From Mactra quadrangularis (lineage: Eukaryota; Mollusca; Bivalvia; Venerida; Mactridae): a stretch of 64,000 bases of DNA. The first letter of the stretch is position 1. Every line of letters begins with the position of its first letter. A program made the translations under genes and the position numbers. The stretch lies in NCBI GenBank assembly GCA_025267735.1, contig CM046303.1, forward strand, positions 32,340,380 through 32,404,379, given 5' to 3'. Below the pieces are notes generated by a model. It saw nothing but the letters and a program-made list of their open reading frames with translations, did no database searches and was not told where the DNA came from. This document shows, piece by piece, positions 1 through 11,914 of the stretch.

Positions 1-893
1 AGAATTGAAATGAAATGAAAGTAGTTTGCTATATACACCGGAAAACAAGAGTACCACCAACTTATACGTGAATTGCTTACGCTTACGAATGGTATATCAA
101 ATGAATTTAAGATTGACTTTATTGTGGTTTAGTTTCACCGAAACCTTTGCCATGATATAGTTTGCCTATTTTACCGTAATGAACGTCTTATAAATTAAGG
201 TTAGACGTTTCGGGCCTTATTTATAAGTTAAGCATTCCTGAAATTGCAATGGGATAGTTGCTTTGCCTCATTTTATTATACTGAGTGATGTCAACTTCAT
301 TTAGTTAATTCTGTCGTGATATTTTATGTTTCTATCGAGATATTAGCCTTGTTGTAAAACAATTAATCTTTTTTAGTATGAAATAAAATTATTGAGAGAT
401 TACAAAGTATTTTGTGACACAACAGCACAACATGTAGGAAATATTGATTATTTTGATGTTAGGGAATGGTAATTTAAAATATTGCTCTTATTGCTGCGAG
501 TCAAACAGACATAGAGCTAGCACTTAATGTTATTAACGTGCCGGGTGGTAATGATACTGATTACTGAATTACTGCGTTCCTTAAATAAGAGTTTTGTATC
601 ATCAGATATTTATTTCTTGATTTTGGATAAAGGTGGTATTTTAGAAATGAATTACGTAAACAAAAACTCAATGCTCTTTCATAGCTAAAGTAATAGCATT
701 TTCATTGGATTGCAAAACAGTCACATTGTTATCTGGACTATTAATATCCTTTTGTAGTTATTTATTACTTGGTTGGACAAAACACATACATAGATATATA
801 TATCATTTAATCAAAACTGTTATCTTTCAAAACATATATTTGAAGTTTAAACAATTTTTGCCTTATGGTTTTATGCATTTATATATCTTATAT
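1..893. other. AT-rich non-coding stretch, nothing recognised
   Basis: No exon, RNA gene or repeat recognised. An open frame of 114 codons at 705-1049 (+) starts with a hydrophobic stretch but runs straight into the MITE relic at 894-1189, so I treat it as chance. Confidence 0.6.
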
Positions 894-1189
894 ATTGTTC
901 CAACCAAAAGTTTGGTGACGGTTGATGATAAAATGGAAGCACATTTCATGATCGCGTCACAATTAATAGGTTCTGCATCTGATATCACAAAACCTCCAAA
1001 TCATGATCTATGTTATTCATTTCTAAAACATATTTTTAAGCTTCTTTAGTTGTATCGACTATATAAAACCATTATAACAAATGTAGCAAAACTAAATATT
1101 ATTTCAAAATATACAGTTGTCAAATTTTTGATACAAGCTATTTAGTAGACATACCAAATGAAAATGTCTCCTGATTATGGTGAGAATTG
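894..1189. mobile_element. Decayed Tc1/mariner-like MITE, copy 1
   Basis: This stretch aligns along most of its length with the better preserved element at 29742-30110. Shared blocks include CCAAAAGTTTGG near the left end, GTTGATGATAAAATG, GCATCTGATATC, CAAATTTTTGAT and AAATGTCTCC. The right terminal repeat is worn (GTCTCCTGATTATGGTGAG against GTCTCCAAACTTTTGGTGGG). It is non-coding and shorter than the other copy because of an internal deletion near the left end. It probably moved with a transposase supplied in trans. Confidence 0.7.
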
Positions 1190-1191
1190 TA

Positions 1192-2654
1192 TGTTGGACA
1201 GATAAGTGTTTGTATATGCATCTAAGGCATAGGCTGTTTGACTTAATACAGGAATACAGTATACCCTCTCTGAAGCAGCCCTCTACATAAATCCTCTTCA
1301 CAGCACCAGTTTTTTTTACATTATCCTTTGGCGTAATTTCCAGTGAATTTAACTTCTGTTGAGCAACAACCGCTGGTTGTTAAAACACCAATTTCATGGC
1401 CTGTGGCGGCCATTTTGAAGGAGGAAGGGTTTAGACACGTAAAATGCTAAGGGTTAGTCTATTGAACGCAAATAAAAGACAATGAAAAATCTTTACGGTT
1501 CTCTCATCAGAATATACATCAGAACATGCCCTTTTCAAAGTTCTTGTACTTTTGATGTACATTGTATTATATTAGACCTCCTCGTATCGGTCATTGTCCT
1601 ACTTCCTGATGTTATTATAAGTCAGTTCACGATTCAGATTGGCATATACCCAACAAATACTCTAGTTCATAGAATGTTTCCTATGTATAAATATGTTTTA
1701 TTGACCTCATATAAAACTTTATTGTTGAAATATAACATCAAAATATCTATGTTTTAAAATCGGTTATTATTTAGTAGTCTACTTGAATAATTCGTTTATA
1801 TAAATCATGATGGTTTTACTCATATTCAAGTTCACTTCCTTGTTTTCAAGTGCTTGCCTACAATATCAGATATTTTAGGGGACCTAAAGGTTGGGGTTTG
1901 GACTGAGCTAAAAACCCTAGAATTGGCGTATGAAAGATTTTAAACGTCGTAGCTGTGTGTCTCCGAGATGTTACTTGCGAATGTCATTGGTCGAGAACTT
2001 TCAGAGGATGGGTTGTTTGGTTGGTGAAATCTATTTTATACGAATTTACGTTAGCTCGATTGTAGAACGAGGTTTTACAATTCCGATCAGCTACTGTCCA
2101 GTCCGTTTACTGGCCCCCAATTACTGAGCTAGTAGAATAAAATGTCTTACTCAAGGACGCCACAAGATGTGACCATGACATAGTATCCTAAAGGTAAATA
2201 ATCGACTTGGTAAATATGTTAAGTGCAACCTTGTAGTTTAATTACTTTCATGGAAGTTCGAAGAAAATTAACTTACTCTTTTGCCTCGCAAACATTCATT
2301 CCTTTGATCACACACTTAGCATGATATATTGTGAAATCTATTTTATTTACTTGTCTAAGGTTTCGGTCAAGCGGGTTCATTTTGAAGTAATCAGGATACA
2401 TTGTTTGATATTCTCTGTTTTTGTTGTTGTTGGGTAGTGATGTTTTACCTTCAAACACCATGATTAGGTGCTTGTTTACTTAAAACCTGTGAATGAAATA
2501 TGTAAAACCCCACTATATACCATTTTTATACTGTTTTGTGAACATTGTCACACCATTTCGCATTTGTTGCCGGAAATTATTTCGTGTTAATCAGAAGTCG
2601 GCTTATGAAATGTAATTTCAATATACTGGAGGAAAGACACTGCTCTACAATTCA
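1192..2654. other. Non-coding stretch with one short shared repeat fragment
   Basis: No gene seen. At about 2110-2165 a fragment (GGCCCCCAATTACTGAGCTA, followed by GTAGAATAAAAT and CTCAAGG) resembles 26548-26605 in the same orientation, suggesting remnants of one dispersed repeat. Short open frames at 1482-1757, 1930-2127 and 2273-2461 (minus) show no recognisable protein. Confidence 0.5.
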
Positions 2655-3072
2655 GTGCCGCAAATATATTGTTAAATCTTGCAACCAACGATAAATGTCG
2701 CACTTTTGCTGTGAAAAGTGTTTAAAACTAACGATAAATGTCACAAATTTGTTGTTAAATGGCGCAGCCAATGATCAAATGTCGCAATTTTGCCCTATAT
2801 GCCACAGCCAACGTTAAATGTATGAACTTTGTTGTTTGATATCGTAGCCAACGTTTAATGTCGCAAATTGTTTGTTAAATGCTACAGCCAGCCAACGTTA
2901 AATATCGCAAATTGTTTGTTAAATGCCACAGCTAACGGTGAATGTCGCAACTTTGTTGTTAAATACCATAGCCAACGTTAAATGTCGCAACTTTTTGTTG
3001 TATGTCCCATTCAACGTTGAACCTCGCAACTTTGTTGTTTAATGTCGCAGGTAACGTGTTAAGTCGCAAGTC
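2655..3072. repeat. Degenerate 40-bp tandem repeat, about 10 units
   Basis: The consensus unit is roughly CAACGTTAAATGTCGCAACT followed by TTGTTGTTAAATGCCACAGC. Unit starts fall near 2688, 2731, 2770, 2809, 2849, 2893, 2933, 2973, 3013 and 3052, so the spacing is close to 40 bp. Each unit has two half-repeats ending in a TTAAATG-type word, so the 40-mer may itself be a doubled ~20-mer. Units differ by several substitutions, so the array is old. Confidence 0.85.
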
Positions 3073-4016
3073 ATTTTTTGGCGTTAATTCTTACATTTTA
3101 ACATTAAATATTGTAAAACTTTGAAAATATTGAAGCTAGCTAAGATATTAAAAACGTGGACTGTTATGTTGCAAGCTTAAGCATGAGTCAAGTACTTAAA
3201 TTTTTTGTAAAATTCGGTCAGTTCTTGCTTGCAAATATATTTTAGATTTATTACGGACAAGCAAAACCTTTTCCACTAGGGGTGGGGGGGGGGAGGTTGT
3301 ACCAGTGATGCACCAGGCTGATACCTGTTTGTGCAAGAACAAACAATAACAAATTGTCGTGGTGAAAAACCTTCAACCCACGCTAAACTTGACTATGTTG
3401 CCTGTAAAAAGCGAAGTATTGCCAACGTAAAAGGCAAACGCACAGTGATTAAACGGACATCAGAGCACACTACAGATTTTATCGTAACATTTTGTGAGGT
3501 ACGACCTAGTAGACTTCTTTGTCTAGTGTATGTTGTTGCAATATATTGAATAAAAGGTCATACTTATTGACAATAATAGTTTAAGTAGCATGGTCGAAAC
3601 ATGATTCTCCAGGATGTCTCAGAGGCGACTTTACATGACGTTAGATGTTTGCATAGAGCGTTCGCAATAGAACATTTCTGTTATAAGATCTAACATTTAC
3701 CGGATAAAGTAAACATCTAAAGTGTAAAGTGTGAGGCGCCACATATGAGAAGATGTATGATAAAACATGACTAGAGTATTAATCTATAATATCAGACAGT
3801 ATTCGGAGACATATAAATACATAGAATCATGTGTTGTACACGATACTATTGTTATCGTACCTTCAGACGTCTTGGTATAAAAGATTGTTGAGATCTTACC
3901 ATAACTTTAGATTTTCTAATGTCAGAGGTATTTTGCTGGTACAAAATGATTTTTTTTTGTATTCATTGTGGGTCATGATGCATTATAAATGAATGCACCA
4001 ATAGCGCAAACGGACA
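3073..4016. other. Non-coding stretch
   Basis: Nothing recognised except a short G-rich run at about 3279-3294. The open frame at 3331-3549 shows no family features. Confidence 0.5.
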
Positions 4017-4024
4017 TTGAGTTT

Positions 4025-4256
4025 TGTTTTTTTTTGTTTTTTTTTAACGTCGCAACACATATATAGGTCATATACACGACGGCCAGCTCTTCCTACAATA
4101 GGTTTCCTGGACACTTTTTCTATCACGAGTACTAACTTACCATACCACGAGACCGACAACTCATGTATAGGGTATGGCCTGCTGCGACCGGGTTTCGAAC
4201 CCGCGATCTCCGGATTCGAAGTCAGACATGCTTACCACTACGCCACGGCCGCGGCT
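4025..4256 (-). mobile_element. tRNA-derived SINE (family E), minus strand
   Basis: Read on the minus strand, it starts with a tRNA-like head. The A-box-like word is TGGCGTAGTGG and the B-box is GGTTCGAAACCC, which would form the internal RNA polymerase III promoter. A body follows, ending in a tail related to the CGGCGTTAAA tail of the other SINEs, then an A-rich end. It is flanked by a short direct repeat, TTGAGTTT at 4017-4024 and 4257-4264, compatible with a target-site duplication. The open frame at 4017-4289 lies inside it and is not a gene. Confidence 0.85.
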
Positions 4257-4264
4257 TTGAGTTT

Positions 4265-7200
4265 GTTGGTGTTTATAAGCACAGGATAATGCAACAAACG
4301 GAAGCGATACAAGGGTATTTCCCTAACAACCCAGATTAGATATATATTGCATTTCAATTGGGCAAACAACATTTCGTCTGTTTGTTACCGCGTAATGAGG
4401 ACTGCGGTAATTGAAGTAGTAATTGTCCGTTTGAATGTGCATGTGTGGCCTAATGCAATCGTCCGCGGTGGATTTTAATGAGGATTCGCTACAGTCCGCT
4501 ACTGAACATAGAGAAACCCCATGTAAAACTCACTCTCAAAGTAGGTTGTTTCTTTCGCAACCATTTTACTATTTTCACAAATTTATGGAATATCATGGAG
4601 TTATCACTTCTTCTCATAAGTAACCCATTTGTAAAAGGTTTAAAAGAACAAAGTATAACTGACTTATTAAAATAAAACAGCACGTTAAATAATAAATGTC
4701 GCGTCATTTCACTTAACATTTACAATAGTATAATGTTATAAGCAACCTTTCATATAAATGGTTTGACGATGTAGCCTTATTCATCACTCCCTGATGGCAA
4801 TTATGCTCCACACTAAAATTAGATTCAAAAGTCAATTGATATGTAAAAAAACAATTCATTTTATAAGGTAGTCAATCATTGAAAGAAACATTTTTTTATA
4901 TTTATGTGCATAATTTTTAGTTTATGTCTCTATATAGTCCGGTAGAATCATGACAAAGCCTAGATTTGGATAACAAATACATATTTTGGTATTTTGAATG
5001 CTTTGATGTTGTAGATCTGAAAAAAAGTTGAAATGTCGTGTTTATTTACAATGCCAAGAATACCAAGATGGCGTCCAAGATGTGTCAATTATGAAGTTAA
5101 GTTTTTTTTGCACTTATCTATATTTTAAGATTTTTTGTAAAGTAAGTTTTGAATAACACATACAATGCTCTCAATTCCGCATTCCTGTCTTTAAAACTAC
5201 ATTTGTAAATCAACAACGGCTATTTTTAACAGAATCAATAAACTAGGTTTAAAATGGTTTTCAAAAAAGCTATGAAATGTTTTTACGGCAAATACAAAAC
5301 AGACGTTGTACATTTGCAACCACTTGGACTTGAACGCTCCTTATTATTTTAAATAGCATGTAACGTTCTTTTTTGTGGTATGATCCTACAGAGTTGCAAA
5401 GTTTTCACTGCTTTTTGTGAGATTTAACTCCAGGACAGCAGAAGTCATAAAAACGAAGAACACGCGAGTAACACAACAAAACAACAACCAAATAATAACA
5501 TTAAGAACATCAGGGAAACATATTTCCATGGAGGCTACTAGTCTTATTAGATAGATGGTGGTAAATAATAAAGTTGGTTATTAGATGAATTGATTTACTA
5601 GAAGTAAATATTATCTTAATATTGTCTACAATAAATCACATTTATATAACTGAACCGAATCTATAAATATACACATACAATATACAAGCAGTTTCTGGGA
5701 TTATTGAAAAAAGTCTGGTAATACACTACTTGGATAGCTGCTACGCGTTTGATTTTGGGAGTAAGAGATGAAGTCATTGCGGTGAGACAACGAGCGGCAG
5801 GTTTACATGTTCTGACTTGTGTCAAGGCGCAGAGTCTGTTAATGCTGTTAATGGCGTAAGTATAGTTTGGGCCCGAAATAAAGTTTGTTAAAACCCTTAT
5901 TTAAAGGTCAATTGAGAGCCCCATAAGTTAAAAGTCCATCATTCGGTAAATTGAGCGGTCGTTCAGAAACAGTATTAAAACTTAGATTGTTTCACCTTAA
6001 CAACACACGACACCACTCCTCACTCGAGGCTTGGGCCTGCCTTTTGGTCGTAAACTCTATAATTTGTTCTACTCGTATTTTACAAATTATGTCAATTGAT
6101 ATGCACGCATGCTTGGTGTAAAATGTAGTTGTTGTTTAGATTTTGTAGTAATATACAACTATTGGTACATGGTATAAATCAGCCATATATGTGACAATAC
6201 TCATTTTTTCAGAACATAAGTAAAACAAATTGTATCATATGCTAAAGAAATATGTCTTAAATCAGTTTCCGTGCATTAGCAATTTCTAATGATTTTGAAT
6301 TTTTGCAAGAAAATACAAGCGTTTGAGCAGAGCGATTGAAGTCAAACAAAACATATCAACAGCAAAAAATGGGTTTCCTTAATTTGTCACACGTCGTTTT
6401 TCTTGATAAACTAACTTGACCTACATCTATTGTCCTACAATAATAAGTTATACTAAGTTCACCTTAGAGTGTTGATCATGAGATATCTTCTATTTTCTTT
6501 GTAGAAATAAAACATCTCTTACAGTTGCCATTGTCTTAAATATTTTACATCCATCAATTACAAATGATAGATCTATATTGACAATATTACCTCTAAACTT
6601 GTATCGAATATCTTCAGCTGGCAGAAAATCTATCCTTGATTAAACATAACTATAGATAAGATATATATGAAAACATTGAACTATTTGTTTCCTTCGCTAA
6701 TATCTTCTATTACCTTCAAGATGAAGAAACAATTTTCCGTACAACTAACTTATTGGGCCATTAAATAAAGGATTCTCGCGTACTCTCGTCTACAGATGTT
6801 ACTCACGATCAATAACCACCATTGATGAACCTTATTGGGGATTTTGTTCATGATTGGTGTAACAGAATGTCGGATATTAGCTACAAGACATCTACTGGCG
6901 TTGTTTTAGCTGCCTCACAATTCATTATAGTGTAAGTCTCGTAGACCGCGAGAAATCACGTGATCAGCCTACAAATCATTCCCAATTTATAGTTAAACAA
7001 TAGAAATACTAGGACTGTCAGCTTGATCGCTAGTCACTTTGACTGAAATTCTATGAAAAATACGATTGGAGTCGACATTGTGTAAATTGGAAATTTTAGC
7101 AAGTGGCAATCAGTGAAGCGAACCATTGAGTGACTTTTGACGTTAATAAATGATCGCTTTTAAGAAAAATCTTTTGCTCTAGAAAAATATAAAAGGTTGT

Positions 7201-10200
7201 ATTGATTCCAGGATTGTTTGTAAACATCAGAGAACATTGTGAATGATGATGCTTTCACATCATCCATTGATTTCATAACAACCTAGTTGTTTCATAGATT
7301 AAATGGTACTTCTAGTTTATTTGATGATTTCAAGACCCATTAATAATATCGAAGGGATATACAAAATAAATCACTTCTGACTTTTCTCCTCTTTGCTAAA
7401 CTTCCCACCATGTTATTTGCTTTTATAGTTAAGTTTTCTGTGTAAGGAACACTTATTGCAAAGCCATGAGATGTTTGACGATTCCTGTTTCCAATTGCTT
7501 TATTTAAAACAAAAAACGTTCATATACTTGGGCAATCCCGCAATTGAAACTTATGAGTTTGATGGTACTAAGATCCTAATTGTTGATGTTTACTGTACTA
7601 CTACTTTAAGTAGGAATCCACCACAGTGAAATAGTTATACGTACTTTGTTATAAACTGTTTAAGTTTGTTTGTTGTGTCTGAAAATGCATTAACAGATAA
7701 AGGTTATAATGCTTCGAAAGCAAATGATGATTAATATTATGATAAAAATGGAAAAAAACCCGTAGATATCAAGTAATAAATGTTTAAGTCTTGCAAATGA
7801 TATAATTCAGCCATTAAAATGATTAGAACTTCTTAAAGAACATAGATTATTAATTGAATGATCCTCTGTAATGAAATATGTACATTTTGAAAATTGACTT
7901 ATCTAATTGTCTAATGAAAGTGTTAAGTATGTAAAATGCTGTAGGGATACAAATAAATTACATCTTATAATTGAATCGCTGGTATGTGACATGGCCAAAT
8001 ACTGTAACCGAACGTGATTTTTACTTAACTAGCGGTGTTATAATTTAAATGACGAGTGGTATAGCTCTAGATACACAAAGCGCACATATACAAAGAGATC
8101 GAACTACAATCTGTCATGTTTAAAGCTCACGTAAAAATAGGCATGAAAGTGCGTTTTGCCTTTGCAATTATACACTATATAGAAAGCAAGCCGTTACGAG
8201 ATCGTATGACTACAAAAAACAGTGTTGTTTCAAATATATTGATCAACTGAAATAAAAACTCATTAAGTTATTTGTTTCTAGAATAATTGAAATTTAGAAT
8301 GGGTTCATCAAATTTCAAATACTGTTTAGAATTTAATCTAATGTTTTTTTTTAAACCAGAGTAATTGCTATGTCAAAAACACTCAACTGCTTAGTGATGC
8401 GTTTTATTTTCACTTGCTCAATGCTATTGTTGCTGTTTTGTTCATTACATACAGGTTGTAAACAAAGTCGTGTGTTTCTTAAGGAATTTGAATAATGGAC
8501 GTCCAATCATTAGAACAGTAGAATGTGAAATATTTATTAGTTTACTGATATAAACTACATAAAGCTTTCATGAATGTAGGTGTAAGTTACCTGAACACGT
8601 TCATAACTTATGAATTTCAAATAACTTGTAATTAATTCTATACACTGTAAACTATCTTAACCATTGAAGTTTTACAATGTTTCACCTCAAATAGTGGCTT
8701 TACATGGAGAAATCCATGTTTACATGAACGAGAAGTACAATGATTATGACTATTCCAAAGACAGCATAAAAGACAAAACAATAGATACTTTAGGAGGAGA
8801 AAGAACTAGCTGAGGGATTGAGGAGGGTTTAGAGAGGTCATAAATGTATCCTCATAAAATAATGACATCAACATAACCTCCATGGAGAACGAGTTAATGA
8901 TACTGTTAAATGACATCCTGTCAGTGTTATTTGCATTAGAACATTAGTGATAATCCTTTGTGGGTTACAGTACGTCAATACAACCATATTTCCGTCTCTT
9001 TAACGATGAATATATATACAGAGAAATGGTTGTAAAATATCTTTTGTTAGCTTTTATGTATATATTAGGTGTCCATAATGTTAAAATAGATCATGCTGGC
9101 GTGCTTCATGATTTGTTGAATAATGGTGAAACAAACGTGCTTGGTATTGGTTACTTTTGTTTATGAGAACAAAATGACTTTTTTTATTCTTGTAGCTACA
9201 CCCTAGAAAACCTACCAACGTGTTTTATATTTAAAAAAAGGACAGCGACTTTTCACTGTAGTACGCTGAAACGGAATAGTTTTTTTCTAGGGTGTTAGCA
9301 AAGAGTATAAAACTGGCGTTGGAGATGTGATGTGCAGCACATAGCATACACTTTTCTGCTAAGCCTTGCGTAGGTATCATTGAAAACTGACAAGAATTGA
9401 AACACTTACAGCTCTTTAAAAGTTTGGGTCGAGGTTGATTTGTTAACTGTTTTCTTCTTCGGACCGTAGCATTCGCGATGTTATAGTCACGTGGTTTTGT
9501 CACCGTGAAAGTGTAAGAAGATATATGCGATGATAATTAATTTGTCAAAATAGTTTTTTTATATGTTGAGAGGAATCATTTGAAACGGCCAAAATTGAGA
9601 TGAACACAATTTAATACAAACAAACTTAATTGTTACAAATCTACATATTTTGTTATTCAAACAAAGTCTAGTGTTATCTTAAATGAGCTATTCCTTTATC
9701 ATGTCATTATATGCATAGCTAAATTTCGTTTGGCTAATGATTATCTACGACCGTGTCCCCAACATGTACACCCAACATTTGTCTACATTTCCAGGTAGGA
9801 TGTGTTCTGCCATGACAAAGAATCAACTAATGATCGAATTGTCCAACGACCAGCATAATAATGGTAATGATACCATACATTCGGCTCTTCAAAAAGCGAA
9901 AACAATTCTTAGTCTCCCATCGTCATTCTTGTAATTTTTACCACGAGAAAGTCACAATACTGTTTATGGAGATATTTTACAGTTTTTGTCTTGTGATCTT
10001 AAGTATAATATAACTAGATTTATAAACGGATGTCTTGCCTTTCAATGTTCATACATTTTTATATTGGTAGATTTGTCATAGAATGTCTGTATGTCAGTTT
10101 TACTTATTGTCTTATCAAGAAAAGAAATACAAATATATCTTGTAGTGTGTACAATGTCTGTGTAAAATTTTCTCTAGTTTATATGTTAGCATGCTTCGTA

Positions 10201-10239
10201 AGTTTTGTGTTACTGTTAGCAGACACTTAAAATGAATTT
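4265..10239. other. About 6 kb of AT-rich DNA without recognised features
   Basis: No exon, SINE, tandem array or long inverted repeat could be recognised by reading. The few open frames (4435-4623, 4478-4675, 8960-9166, 9231-9503 minus, 9737-9934, 10030-10230) are short, rich in I/L/F/N/K as expected of AT-rich DNA, and resemble no family I know. This is the longest feature-poor part of the window. Confidence 0.45.
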
Positions 10240-10396
10240 CCGTAAAGTTAAACTATAGGGGGAAATAAAAATAGATGTTATTAATAGGGAATGAAAAACA
10301 ATACTTTGTCCTTCTAAACTTAAGCATTTGGGACTTAAAGTCGTATAACTATCATGATTTTCCGATCAATGAGGTCTTTGCAGCGGAACTGTACTG
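10240..10396. mobile_element. Relic of 140-170-bp MITE with CAGTAAAGTTCCGC-type ends
   Basis: The right end GCGGAACTGTACTGTA is identical in type to the right terminal repeat of the intact element at 31584-31751. The inner block TTAAGCATTTGGGACTTAAA matches the copy at 15986-16127. The left end (CGTAAAGTT) is worn. The size of about 157 bp fits the family. Confidence 0.6.
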
Positions 10397-10402
10397 TAGC
10401 AC

Positions 10403-11914
10403 TTATATCATCTGTGCCTAATTTTTGTTTTCTGGTATGTTCCTTGTATTTGCCACGCGTACTTAGTTGATTTACAAAATTTTTATTAATTAAGATATTT
10501 TAAATGTCTCTTTAATATTCAGATTGTTACTAACTTGACAATTTTCAGTAAACTTTAATTAGATTTTTAATTAAGTAAACGTTTACTATTGAGATAATAA
10601 AAAGTGTTTATTATCATGTGTCATTGATATAAATCTGGCACATAGATATCTGAATCTTAGAACATCACATCAGGGGGACCGAAGGTGACCTATGAAATGT
10701 ATAATACATGTATATAACGAATATATTAATAGCTCGTTAATTTTGTCAGTACCATCCTTTCAATTTTAAACAAATTGGTAATATGTGTTTTAATTTGTTT
10801 TGTTTTGTTAAATACACGACGAAGGTCATTAGCAAATAATGTTTTACGGTGCATTTGTCTAAGCCAGCCAACTTATTACCTATATTTTTAACCAATACAA
10901 TTTTCTCTAGCACAGCTGTTTATCCAATGAAAGTCTCTTACGGTATAGAGACATAGATAATAATATGGTACTTAATCATTAGAAAGTCATTTGACAGTAG
11001 AAAAGTCAGTCCATCTGTACTGGCATGTATAGAACTGTTAAGACTAGCACACATGCTAATTTACTGGTTCAATGTGCAGTTTAGCGAATCGTTAAGCCTT
11101 TGGTGGTAAGGCATAGCTTTTATCCACTATGCTGATATGAAAAATACCCGAACTGAACACAAAACAAAATCACTCTAAATATTCTAAATATTGATTTATC
11201 TAACTAGGAAACAACAGGAGTGACACGAATGAAAACAACAATGAATAAAAATCTCACAAATATTATTGCACAAACTGATGTAGCAATCATTCATTATTTT
11301 AACAATCAAGATCCATATGAAGATTTTTTCTAGGAAACAAGGAAAATACATTTTCTTCTCCTGGAAACATTTAGCACATCACGAATTACCGAGAATTGTC
11401 AAACGCCTATAGAAGAAATATAAAATGTTGTCTTTCTTGTTTGCTAAATTGACTTTTATGAGTCATTCCTTTTTCTGTTTTATTGGCATTGAGCTAAATA
11501 CAGGGGAATCGTATAAGGTGTTTATGTCATCGTGTCTATGAATGTCTTGACAATTCTTTGTCTGGATGGAACAATAAAAAGTAACGGGTGTGGTTAAATG
11601 GTTATGATGTGTGTATGGTACAGTTCTGGACCGTCAGATCAATGTTGGTTTCAACCATTGTGCATAAGACATCTTACTTCTCGTCAGCAAGCTCATTTTC
11701 TATTTCAGACCACTTGCAGACTACATGCAGAAGTAATATTGTTGGCTCTTTAAGCAGATCTATTTGCCATAATAACTAGGTATTTTTTCTTGACAATCAA
11801 ACTGTGTTTATAGTTAACGGACTGGAGTCTGTTAATAAAAAACGGAAATACGCTGATGGCCTGTAGGATAAAAAGGCGAAGAAAAATTATTTTCGAAACA
11901 ATTTGATAATCCTA
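10403..11914. other. Non-coding stretch
   Basis: Nothing recognised on either strand. The open frame at 11588-11779 has no recognisable features. Confidence 0.45.

Noticed and set aside
705..1049. Possible first exon (TM1) of the gamma-subunit gene, because CKTVTLLSGLLISFCSYLLLG recalls the TM1 region of gamma-5/7
   Set aside because: The expected loop start (VSTDYWL-like) and the GLW-x-x-C motif are absent, no suitable donor is seen, and the frame runs into a decayed MITE.
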